A DNA stretch of 64,000 bases from Pseudorhodoferax soli (GTDB lineage: Bacteria; Pseudomonadota; Gammaproteobacteria; Burkholderiales; Burkholderiaceae_C). Position numbers and translations under genes: made by a program. The stretch is taken from assembly GCF_003337555.1 (NCBI RefSeq), contig NZ_QPJK01000002.1, forward strand, positions 868,001 to 932,000, written 5' to 3'. Positions 16,789 through 24,371 of this stretch are shown here, piece after piece. Positions within the stretch are counted from its first letter, which is position 1. Each line of letters starts with the position of its first letter. A model generated the notes under the pieces. That model did not search any database, was not told where the DNA came from, and saw nothing but the letters and a program-made list of their open reading frames with translations.

Positions 16789-17906
16789 TGGACACACCGA
16801 CCGACTTCTCCGCCTGGGCCGCGCCCTTCGCCGGCGCCGCCTGGCGCAACGTGGTGCGCCGCCGCGTGGCGCTGCCGCACCTGGGCCGCGACGTGCTGCT
16901 GCACGCCGGCCCGCCGTTCGACGGCCCGCCGCCCGCTCCGGTGCGCCAGGCGGCAGTCCAGGCCGTGCTGTTCGAGGGACTGGCCGACGACGTGGCCGGC
17001 GCCCAGGCGCTGCTGGCCACGGGCGCCGTGCGGTTGCTCCCCGCGCAGGACCATGGCGTGGCCACGCCGCTGGCGCAGGTGGTCTCGGCCGCGATGCCGC
17101 TGGCCGAGGTCGGCGATGGCGCCACGCAGGCCTGGGCGCCGCTGGTGGAGGGCCCGCCGCCCGCGCTGCGCTTCGGCACCAGCGACCCGGCCGCGCTGCC
17201 GCGCCTGCAGGCCATCACCGAGCTGGGTCTGCAGCGCCTGGCGCCGCTGCTGCAGGCCAGGCCGCTGGTGCTGGCACCCGTCATCGCCCAGGCGTTGGCC
17301 GAGGGCGACGAATGCCACGGGCGCACCGGCGCCGCCAACGCCGCGCTGCTGGCCCGGCTCGATGGCCTGGCGGACGACGACCGCGCGCTGCTGGCCGGCA
17401 GCCCCGGCTTCGTGCTGACCATCCTGATGGCCGCCGCTGCCTGGCGCCTGCGCCATGGCGGTGGGCGCATCGCGGCCGTGGGCGGCAACGGCCTGCGCTT
17501 CGGCCTGCGGCTGCGCGGCGATGCCGGCTGGCGCGCCATCGATGCCACACCGCCCACCGGCACGCGCTTTCCCCAGCATGCCGGCGCCACCGCGCTGGGG
17601 GCCATCGGCGACAGCGCCGTGCTCGATTTCTGCGGCCTGGGCGGCCAGGCCTTGCCGGCCGCGCCCGCGCTGTGCGATGAGTGGCAGGCCTCGCTGCCGA
17701 CCGACCTGGCGCAGCGCCGCGCGCTGGTGAGCGACACCGTCTCGGGCCTGGTCGATCCCACGCGCGTGGCCGCCAGCGGCCTGCCGCCGCTGGTCAACCT
17801 GGCCGTGCTGGACGCCTCCGGCGAGGCCGGGCTCATCGGCCGCGGCTGGTATGCGCCCGACCCTGCCTTGTTCTTTCCCTCTGCATCCGAAAGGCCCACC
17901 CCATGA
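16788..17906 (+). CDS. DUF1116 family protein (AllG/YlbE-like)
   Basis: 372 residues. DUF1116 features are visible: WRNVVRRRVALPHLGRDVLLHAGPP near the N terminus is split by family-typical residues, followed by LLPAQDHGVATPL and the GDECHGRTGAANAALL segment. DUF1116 includes AllG/YlbE, part of the FdrA-YlbE-YlbF set assigned to oxamate carbamoyl transfer in allantoin degradation. Neither an FdrA- nor a YlbF-like partner is present. The ATG at 16788 (one codon after an in-frame TTG) overlaps the upstream stop, and its stop overlaps the next ATG (ATGA). Confidence 0.8.
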   Translation: MDTPTDFSAWAAPFAGAAWRNVVRRRVALPHLGRDVLLHAGPPFDGPPPAPVRQAAVQAVLFEGLADDVAGAQALLATGAVRLLPAQDHGVATPLAQVVSAAMPLAEVGDGATQAWAPLVEGPPPALRFGTSDPAALPRLQAITELGLQRLAPLLQARPLVLAPVIAQALAEGDECHGRTGAANAALLARLDGLADDDRALLAGSPGFVLTILMAAAAWRLRHGGGRIAAVGGNGLRFGLRLRGDAGWRAIDATPPTGTRFPQHAGATALGAIGDSAVLDFCGLGGQALPAAPALCDEWQASLPTDLAQRRALVSDTVSGLVDPTRVAASGLPPLVNLAVLDASGEAGLIGRGWYAPDPALFFPSASERPTP

Positions 17907-18937
17907 AGCTGCCTGCCCTCTCCCGCATCCGCACCGGCGCCCTGCTGGCATGGGCCGCGCTGGCCTGCGCCAGCCACGCCCAGCAGCCCACCAAGATCCG
18001 CTTCGCGCTCGATTGGGTGTTCCAGGGCCCGCAGGCGCCGTTCCTGGTGCCGCACGAGAACGGCTGCTACAAGAAGGCCGGCCTGGACGTGACGACGGAC
18101 CGCGGCTTCGGCTCGGGCGACACGGTCATCAAGGTCGGCGCCGGCACCTACGACGTGGGCTTTGCCGACATCAACGCGATGGTTGAATACAACGCCAAGC
18201 AGGCCAAGCCCGAAGACCGGCTGATCGCCTTCTTCATGGTCTACGACGGCGCCTCGCTGTCCATCATCACGCGCAAGGACACCGGCGTGACCAAGCCCGC
18301 CGACCTGGTGGGCAAATCGATCGCCGCGCCGCCGGGCGACGCCTCGCGCCGGCTGTTCCCGATCCTGGCCAGGGCCAACGGCATCGACCCGGCCAGCGTG
18401 AACTGGATCAACGTGTCGCCCGAGATGCGCGAAACCATGCTGGCGCGCAAGCAGGCCGATGCGATCAGCGGCGCGGCCTTCACGGGCTACATGGGCGTGC
18501 GCGCGGTGGGCGTGCCGGCCGAGGACATCGTGGTCATGCGCTTTCCGCAGTACGGCGCCTCGCTGTACGGCAGCGCGCTGGTGGTCAAGCGCAGCTTCGC
18601 GCAGGCCCATGCCCAGGCCATCACGGCGCTCACGCAGTGCGTGGCCGACGGCATCGTCACCAGCATCCAGAAACCCGAGGTGGCCATCGAGGCACTCGCG
18701 CAGCGCGACGGCCTGGTCAACCGCAAAGTGGAGCAAGAGCGCATGCAGTTGTCGCTGGACTGGTCCATCGTGACGCCCTGGGTGCGCGAGAAGGGGCTGG
18801 GCCAGGTCGACCCCGCGCGCCTGCGCAAGTCGATGCAGGACGTGTCCGCGGCGCTGGGAATTGCGGCACCGGACATCGCCGATGTGTTCACGGCGCAGTA
18901 TTTGCCGGCGGCTGACAGGCTGATGGTGCCGAAGTGA
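17903..18937 (+). CDS. ABC transporter substrate-binding protein, NMT1/THI5 (SsuA/NitT) type
   Basis: 344-residue periplasmic protein. The signal peptide (LLAWAALACASHA-QQ) is followed by TKIRFALDWVFQGPQAPFLV, the NMT1-type opening of pyrimidine-precursor and sulfonate binders. The start overlaps the DUF1116 stop as ATGA, so it is co-translated with the enzymes. No permease or ATPase of this transporter class lies nearby, so it must use components encoded elsewhere or act another way. Confidence 0.88.
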   Translation: MKLPALSRIRTGALLAWAALACASHAQQPTKIRFALDWVFQGPQAPFLVPHENGCYKKAGLDVTTDRGFGSGDTVIKVGAGTYDVGFADINAMVEYNAKQAKPEDRLIAFFMVYDGASLSIITRKDTGVTKPADLVGKSIAAPPGDASRRLFPILARANGIDPASVNWINVSPEMRETMLARKQADAISGAAFTGYMGVRAVGVPAEDIVVMRFPQYGASLYGSALVVKRSFAQAHAQAITALTQCVADGIVTSIQKPEVAIEALAQRDGLVNRKVEQERMQLSLDWSIVTPWVREKGLGQVDPARLRKSMQDVSAALGIAAPDIADVFTAQYLPAADRLMVPK

Positions 18938-18952
18938 AGGGTTCCTGCTTCT

Positions 18953-19002
18953 GAAGTCGAAAGCGCCGCGCCGCAAGAAGAGCGGTGCGGCGCTTGGACT
19001 TC
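18953..19002 (+). terminator. Strong hairpin downstream of the NMT1-type binding-protein gene
   Basis: GAAGTC at the base pairs with GACTTC, and AAGCGCCGC pairs with GCGGCGCTT with a further CCGC/GCGG inside, enclosing an A-rich loop. It begins 15 bases after the stop codon. There is no clear T-run, so termination is probable but not certain. Confidence 0.55.
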
Positions 19003-19375
19003 TTCCGCGAGGTGGACACCCGCGCGGACTTTGCCAATGTCTTGCGGCTGTGGGTTGTGTATTGGTTTGAACGGCAGCGACAAGAGTCGCTAGGGGCTGC
19101 CGGTCACGGGCTGCAGACGGCCATCAGCGGACTCACACGAATGTCCGGTTTGCGACGCCGAAAGTGCGCAACAGTGGGCGGCGAACGCCTCGGGAAAAAT
19201 TCGCGTTGCCGTCACCGGCCGTAGCAATCGGCAGCCTCCTTCACCTTCACACCTGCGGCGACGCGAAGGCACTGTCGCGGACTGCCTTCATCGGGAGCGT
19301 CTCGCAGCACCATCGCACTGCGGTCATGCCGAGGGGAAGCATACGATGCCCCGGTGGGCAAAAGCTACGCCAACA
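19003..19375. other. Intergenic region without a supported gene
   Basis: Convergent space between the plus-strand catabolic operon and the AraC gene. I see one small alternative hairpin (AGCGAC/GTCGCT or GGCAGC/GCTGCC at 19071-19099) and short ORFs that look spurious. The text has a degraded, repeat-like character, but no family could be recognised. Confidence 0.5.
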
Positions 19376-20455
19376 TTACGCACCAGGGCTGGATCCCGTC
19401 CCGCTTTTCGATTGCGCCAAACGGACCGCCTGTGGCGTCGATCCGGTCCACGTCTGGAAGGCTCGCACGAAGGAGTTGGGATCCTCGAAGCCGAGCAGAA
19501 ACGAGATCTCCGTGCCGGACAACGAAGTGCTGTGCAGGTAATGGTGCGCCAGTGAATTGCGCACAGCGTCGAGCGTCTGCTGGAAGCTGCTCCCCTCTTC
19601 CTGCAGCCTGCGTTGCAGGGTGCGCGTGCTGACTCCGAGTCTTCTACACACCGCCGGCATCGACACTTCGCCAGCGGGCAGCGCCTCCACTAGCGCACTG
19701 CGCAAGCGTTCGACAGTGCTGGCGTTCTTCTCCAGATCGTCCAGGCGCTGACGCAAGGCCGGTTCGAAGACCTTCCACATGCCATGGTTCGCCGTGAGGA
19801 ACGGGCGCTCAGCATCTTCGGCCGCGAAGACCACGGTGGGCAAAGGCATGTCTTCGACCGGAACGCCGAACCAGCTGGCGTAGGCGCGTGCATCGGAGGC
19901 CGAGAGGTCCGGCGAGGGCCAGCCGATGCGCAGTGGCTGCACCGGGCTGCGCGTGGCCAGGCGCGCGAGCTGCACGAAGAAGACCAGTTTGAACGCCATG
20001 AGCACCCGTGGGGGCGTCAGCGCGTCGTCAAGGAACTCCATGGCGGCCGTGGTGCCACGTGCACCGTGCTCGATCTTTAGCGCCATCGGCCCGCTCTTGT
20101 ATTTGGCGAGGCGGGCCAGCGCACTGTTCATGTCTTCGCTGCACAAGGCGACGAACAGTTCCAGATTGAACCAGTCGACCGACATCTTCTTCGCAAAGCG
20201 CAACGGCGCGGGCCCTCCCGCTTTCCCGGCCTCCTCGTCGATGGCCTCCCAGAGCCGGAAGTAGGTCGCGGCATCGAGCCGCACACTGTCACGTGCGAAC
20301 AGGTCGCCTGGCAGTTTCGCGCGGCGCAGCACGTTGGCGCGGTCCACCCCGGCGTCTTGCATCAGCACCTGCCAACCGGGCCAGACCCACAGGGAGCGGG
20401 AGTGGCTAGGGCGGTTGTCGGGAGCAGTCAGGTCGTCGATACGCTCATAAGGCAT
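19376..20455 (-). CDS. AraC family transcriptional regulator (arabinose_bd / OruR type)
   Basis: 359 residues. The N-terminal two-thirds matches the AraC-type arabinose_bd domain (WQVLMQDAGVDRANVLRRAKLPGDLF). The C-terminal HTH_18 region has VCRRLGVSTRTLQRRLQEEG and the second helix pair ending LLGFEDPNSFVRAFQTWTGSTP. It is divergent from the PaoABC-like operon across a 282-base gap containing direct repeats 21 bases apart, the usual AraC-type site geometry. It is probably the activator of that operon. Confidence 0.9.
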   Translation of the reverse strand: MPYERIDDLTAPDNRPSHSRSLWVWPGWQVLMQDAGVDRANVLRRAKLPGDLFARDSVRLDAATYFRLWEAIDEEAGKAGGPAPLRFAKKMSVDWFNLELFVALCSEDMNSALARLAKYKSGPMALKIEHGARGTTAAMEFLDDALTPPRVLMAFKLVFFVQLARLATRSPVQPLRIGWPSPDLSASDARAYASWFGVPVEDMPLPTVVFAAEDAERPFLTANHGMWKVFEPALRQRLDDLEKNASTVERLRSALVEALPAGEVSMPAVCRRLGVSTRTLQRRLQEEGSSFQQTLDAVRNSLAHHYLHSTSLSGTEISFLLGFEDPNSFVRAFQTWTGSTPQAVRLAQSKSGTGSSPGA

Positions 20456-20475
20456 CCGCCAAGTCTAGTGCGCGC

Positions 20476-20529
20476 ATCGCGCCAGCGCATCGGCGGATCG
20501 CGCCAACGAGGCAGAACCATGTTGGCGCG
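20476..20529. promoter_or_regulatory. Putative AraC-type operator: ATCGCGCCA direct repeat plus inverted copy
   Basis: ATCGCGCCA occurs at 20476 and again at 20497, spaced 21 bases (two helical turns), and an inverted TTGGCGCG follows at 20522. The repeats begin 21 bases upstream of the araC-type ATG and about 240 bases upstream of the oxidoreductase operon. The rest of the 282-base gap (20456-20737) holds no gene. Confidence 0.5.
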
Positions 20530-20737
20530 TTAGGCCGCCATTCTGGCGTCATCGGCTAGTGCGCGCAGCTTGCTCCGTCGAAACAATGACCCGGGGCATC
20601 GACAGCACAAGCGACATGGAGTCGGCCGTTGACAGAACGTCCGACACGATCGACGTCGAGCCTGAAACGCCTCTCCTCGAACGAGCGCAGCCTGTTTGCG
20701 GAGCTTCGTACCAACTCATCAAGATGGAGAAAAGCGA

Positions 20738-21199
20738 ATGAAGACACATGTGCTTTCGCTCACTGTGAACGGGGAGGCGCGAACCCTGACGCTTCTGCCC
20801 ACCGCCACGCTGCTCGATGTCCTGCGCGACGAGCTGCGGCTCACAGGCGTAAAGAAGGGCTGTGACCTGGGCGCCTGCGGGGCCTGCACGGTCTTGGCCG
20901 ACGGTAAGCGCATCAAAGCGTGCCTGGCGCTGGCGCATTCGTACTACGGCCGGGCGATCACAACGATCGAGGGGCTGGCCTCGGGCGGCTTGCTACACCC
21001 CTTGCAGGACGCTTTCATCCGCCACGATGCGCTGCAATGCGGCTATTGCACACCGGGCCAGATCTTGTCCGCCGTGGCGCTGCTGCAGGAAGGCGTCGAC
21101 AGTCGGGATGCGATCCGTGAGGGGCTGTCGGGCAATCTGTGCCGCTGCGGGGCCCAGCCCAACATCGTGGCCGCCGTCGCCGAGGTGGCGGGGTTATGA
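20738..21199 (+). CDS. Aldehyde-oxidoreductase-type [2Fe-2S] subunit (PaoA/YagT-like)
   Basis: 153-residue iron-sulfur subunit of a second molybdenum oxidoreductase. Cluster motifs are CDLGACGACTVLADG with KACLA, and CGYCTPGQ with GNLCRCGAQ. The start at 20738 (MKTHVLSLTVNG) follows an A/G-rich RBS-like stretch (ATGGAGAAAAGCGA). It lacks the Tat signal peptide carried by E. coli PaoA, so this enzyme is predicted to be cytoplasmic. It overlaps the FAD subunit as ATGA. Confidence 0.92.
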   Translation: MKTHVLSLTVNGEARTLTLLPTATLLDVLRDELRLTGVKKGCDLGACGACTVLADGKRIKACLALAHSYYGRAITTIEGLASGGLLHPLQDAFIRHDALQCGYCTPGQILSAVALLQEGVDSRDAIREGLSGNLCRCGAQPNIVAAVAEVAGL

Positions 21200-22176
21200 G
21201 CGGCGCCGTGTTCGACTACGCGCGGCCGGCCGACCTGGCTGAGGCGCTGGCCATGGGCGCTGAGACGGGGTCGATGTATTTGGCGGGTGGCACCGATCTG
21301 CTGCCGCTGTGGAAGGTTCGCGCCGAAGCGCTGGGCCGGGTCGTGGACATTTCGCGCCTGCCGCTGGCCGAGATCATGGCTGGGACCAGCTTGCAGCTGG
21401 GCGCCCTGTCAACGCTCAGCGAGGTTGCGACGGATCCGACCGTCAATGCCCGCTGGCCGCTGATCGCCGAGGCCATCAAGGCCAGCGCCTCGGGTCAGGT
21501 GCGAAACATGGCCACCGTTGGCGGCGCGCTGCTGCAGCGAACCCGCTGCGCCTATTTCCGCAACGACGCCCTGCCTTGCAACAAGCGCGAGCCCGGTTCG
21601 GGCTGCGGCGCGCGGACGGGCGAGAACCGTGGTCATGCCCTCTTTGGCGCCAGTGAGGCCTGCGTCGCCACCCACCCCTCGGACCTTGCCGTGGCGCTGA
21701 CTGCTCTCGATGCCGAGGTCTTGGTTGCGCACTCTGGCGGCAAGCGCCGCGTGCCCGCCGTGGATCTGTACCGGTTGCCCGGCGAAACGCCCCAACTCGA
21801 CACCGTACTGGAGCCGGGCGAGTTGATCGCCGCGGTCGAGGTCCCGGAGGGTGGCGGGGCGCGGTCGACCTACCTGAAGGTTCGCGACCGGGCCTCGTTC
21901 GAATTCGCAGTGGTTTCGGTGGCGGCCGTGCTGCGCGTCGAGGACGAACGGATCGCACATGTTCGGCTGGTCGCCGGCGGGGTCGCGTCCCGCCCCTGGC
22001 GACTGGCGCAATGCGAAGCGGCTCTGCTCGGGCAGCGACCGACGCAAGCAGTCTTCGAAGGCGCTGCGGCACTGGCAGTCGAGGGCGCTCAGCCGCTCGA
22101 ACACAACGGCTTCAAGATCGAGCTCCTGCAGCGCGCCGTGCGCCGGGCGCTCGACACGGTGGGAGGCACAACGTGA
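21196..22176 (+). CDS. FAD-binding subunit with extra cysteine cluster (PaoB/YagS-like)
   Basis: 326 residues. FAD contacts are GGTDLLPLWKVRA and ATVGGALLQRTRCAYF. Four cysteines in RTRCAYFR, LPCNKRE, GSGCGA and EACVATH match the additional [4Fe-4S] site known in PaoB of the E. coli periplasmic aldehyde oxidoreductase. That places this enzyme in the PaoABC/YagTSR branch, distinct from the Cox-like enzyme at 7.5-11.2 kb. The start at 21196 is coupled to the previous stop, and the stop is coupled to the next GTG. Confidence 0.92.
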   Translation: MSGAVFDYARPADLAEALAMGAETGSMYLAGGTDLLPLWKVRAEALGRVVDISRLPLAEIMAGTSLQLGALSTLSEVATDPTVNARWPLIAEAIKASASGQVRNMATVGGALLQRTRCAYFRNDALPCNKREPGSGCGARTGENRGHALFGASEACVATHPSDLAVALTALDAEVLVAHSGGKRRVPAVDLYRLPGETPQLDTVLEPGELIAAVEVPEGGGARSTYLKVRDRASFEFAVVSVAAVLRVEDERIAHVRLVAGGVASRPWRLAQCEAALLGQRPTQAVFEGAAALAVEGAQPLEHNGFKIELLQRAVRRALDTVGGTT

Positions 22177-24344
22177 CAGTTCATCAAAGTCCTGTTCGCC
22201 TGGAGGCCGCGCTCAAAGTAACGGGCCGCGCCGTCTACGAGGCGGAGACGCCGATGGCGGGGATGCTGCATGCAGCGCTGATCCAATCGCCGATCGCCAA
22301 GGGCCGACTGCTCGGCCTCGATATGGAGCCGGTTCGCGGCATGCCCGGCTTCGCCGATGTCGTCTCCCACGCCGAAGCCCAGGCACTGGCGCCATCGCCG
22401 CCGCTCGCCCTCGTCCGCGAATCCGCGATCCACTTCGCAGGCCAGCCTTTGGGCCTGGTGGTTGCCGAGACGCTGCAGGAAGCCGAGGCCTGCGCCCGCG
22501 CCGTCCCGCTCGAGCTGTCCTCCGAGCCCGCAGTCACGGCCATGAGCCAGGCGCTGGACACCGCCTTCGCCCCGGACCTTGCGGGCCGCTATCCGCCCAG
22601 CTCGCAGCGCGGGGATGCAGCGGCGGCGCTCGCAGCCGCGCACCTGGTCGTGCGTAACCGCTACGACACCGCGGTCAACAATCACCATCCGATGGAGCCG
22701 CACTCGGTCGTCTGCGCGTGGGAAGGCGACCGTGTTGTGGTTCACACCGGCACCCAGGCGATCTTCCTCACGCGGCGGATCGTGGCCCACAGCTTTCAGA
22801 TTCCCATGGAGCAAGTGAGGGTGGTCTCGCGCTTCATGGGTGGCGGCTTCGGTTGCAAAGGCCCCCTGTGGTTGCCTTGGCTGATGTGGGCGATCCTGGC
22901 GTCGCAGCGGACCGGCCGCCCGGTGCGCCTGGAACTCACCCGTGCCCAGCTGTTCAACCTGGTTGGCCGGCGGCAGGAGACGGTGCAGGACTTGGCCCTG
23001 GGCTTCGACGCCGACGGCCGGCTCACCGCCATCGACCACCAGGTGCTGGCCCAGACCGCCACACATGGTGACTACAGCGACGCCACCGCGACCACCGCGC
23101 GCTCGCTCTACGGCTGCGCAAACGTCACCACTGGACATCTTGTGGTGCGCACCAACGAGCCACTGCCCGCCCCGATGCGCGCACCCGGCGTGGCGCCCGG
23201 CACCTTCGCGCTGGAGTCGGCGATGGACGAGGCGGCTGAGGCACTGAGCATCGACCCCGTCGAGCTGCGGGTGCGCAACTATGCCGACCGCGACCTCGAT
23301 GCAGACAAGCCGTGGAGCAGCAACGGCCTGCTGGCGTGCTACGCCACCGCCGCCGAGCAGTTCGGTTGGGCGGGGCGGCCGGCGCCGGGGAAAGCCAGCG
23401 ACGGGCGCTGGCGGGTCGGGGTCGGCATGGCCTCATCCGTCTATCCGGTCCACCGGCAGCCCTGTCGGGTGAAGGTGCTCATCGACGCCGATGCGCGTTT
23501 GCTGGTCCAGTGCGGAACACAGGACTTCGGTCAGGGCCTTTACACAGCGATGGGCCAACTGGCCGCCGATGGACTGGGCATCGACATGGACCAGGTCCGG
23601 GTGGAATTGGGCGACACGGACCTGCCCGAGGGCCCCTTCACCGGTGGCTCGATGGTGACGGCGAGCTTTGCGCCAGCGGTCGAAGACGCTATGGCGGACC
23701 TGCGCGCGCGGCTGGCCGAACTGGCCGTAGCGGATGAGGCCTCGCCGCTGGCGGGCGCGGACGCCAGCGATCTGATCTTCGCTGGTGGGCTGGTCCGCAG
23801 CGGTAGCGGAAACGCCGCCGAGAGCTTGGCCGACCTGGTGGCCCGGTGTGCGCCGGAAGGCCTGGAGGCTGAGGGCGCCGCGACGCCGCCGGAAGCCCAG
23901 CCGTCCAGCGCCAATGGCTACGGTGCGGTCTTTGTGGAAGTGGGCGTCGATCCGGACCTCGGAGAAGTGCGCGTGCGTCGCTGTGTGGCCGCCTTCGCCG
24001 CCGGCCGCATCCTGAACGCCCGAATGGCCCACAGCCAGTACGTGGGTGGCCTGACCGGTGGTATCGGCATGGCCCTGCACGAGCACGTCGACACCGACAA
24101 GGCGACCGGTCGCATCGTGGGTGACAACCTCGCCGACTACCTGATCCCCACCCACGCCGACATGCCCGAGTTCGACATCACGATGCTGGACGAAGACGAC
24201 CCGCTGCTTCCATCCGGCATCAAGGGCATCGGCATGTTGGGCAGCGCAGGCATCCAGGCCGCCATTGCCAATGCCGTTCACGACGCCGTCGGTAGGCGCG
24301 TGCGACGGCTGCCGATCCGAATCGAGGACGTACTCGGTCAATGA
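22173..24344 (+). CDS. Molybdopterin-binding subunit (PaoC/YagR-like) with replaced catalytic glutamate
   Basis: 723-residue large subunit starting at a GTG that overlaps the FAD-subunit stop (GTGA). Mo-cofactor segments include FMGGGFGCKG, PMRAPGVAPGTFALE and GTQDFGQGLYTAMGQ. In the superfamily the C-terminal motif reads KGxGExG, and that Glu is the general base. Here the codons at 24223-24237 region read KGIGMLGSAG, so Met replaces Glu while the flanking residues (AAIANAVHDA) are conserved. The enzyme may be inactive or use different chemistry. The regulator is the divergent AraC protein. Confidence 0.88.
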   Translation: MTVHQSPVRLEAALKVTGRAVYEAETPMAGMLHAALIQSPIAKGRLLGLDMEPVRGMPGFADVVSHAEAQALAPSPPLALVRESAIHFAGQPLGLVVAETLQEAEACARAVPLELSSEPAVTAMSQALDTAFAPDLAGRYPPSSQRGDAAAALAAAHLVVRNRYDTAVNNHHPMEPHSVVCAWEGDRVVVHTGTQAIFLTRRIVAHSFQIPMEQVRVVSRFMGGGFGCKGPLWLPWLMWAILASQRTGRPVRLELTRAQLFNLVGRRQETVQDLALGFDADGRLTAIDHQVLAQTATHGDYSDATATTARSLYGCANVTTGHLVVRTNEPLPAPMRAPGVAPGTFALESAMDEAAEALSIDPVELRVRNYADRDLDADKPWSSNGLLACYATAAEQFGWAGRPAPGKASDGRWRVGVGMASSVYPVHRQPCRVKVLIDADARLLVQCGTQDFGQGLYTAMGQLAADGLGIDMDQVRVELGDTDLPEGPFTGGSMVTASFAPAVEDAMADLRARLAELAVADEASPLAGADASDLIFAGGLVRSGSGNAAESLADLVARCAPEGLEAEGAATPPEAQPSSANGYGAVFVEVGVDPDLGEVRVRRCVAAFAAGRILNARMAHSQYVGGLTGGIGMALHEHVDTDKATGRIVGDNLADYLIPTHADMPEFDITMLDEDDPLLPSGIKGIGMLGSAGIQAAIANAVHDAVGRRVRRLPIRIEDVLGQ

Positions 24345-24371
24345 AAAACCCACTGGCTGATCGGCGGCACG

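Noticed and set aside
13921-16797. Long minus-strand open frame opposite the amidohydrolase and GGT-like genes
   Set aside because: No domain or ribosome site; the plus strand has intact metal and nucleophile motifs in the normal frame.
19090-19272. Small minus-strand ORF of 60 codons in the 19.0-19.4 kb spacer
   Set aside because: No ribosome site or domain; it overlaps hairpins and looks like chance coding in a degraded spacer.
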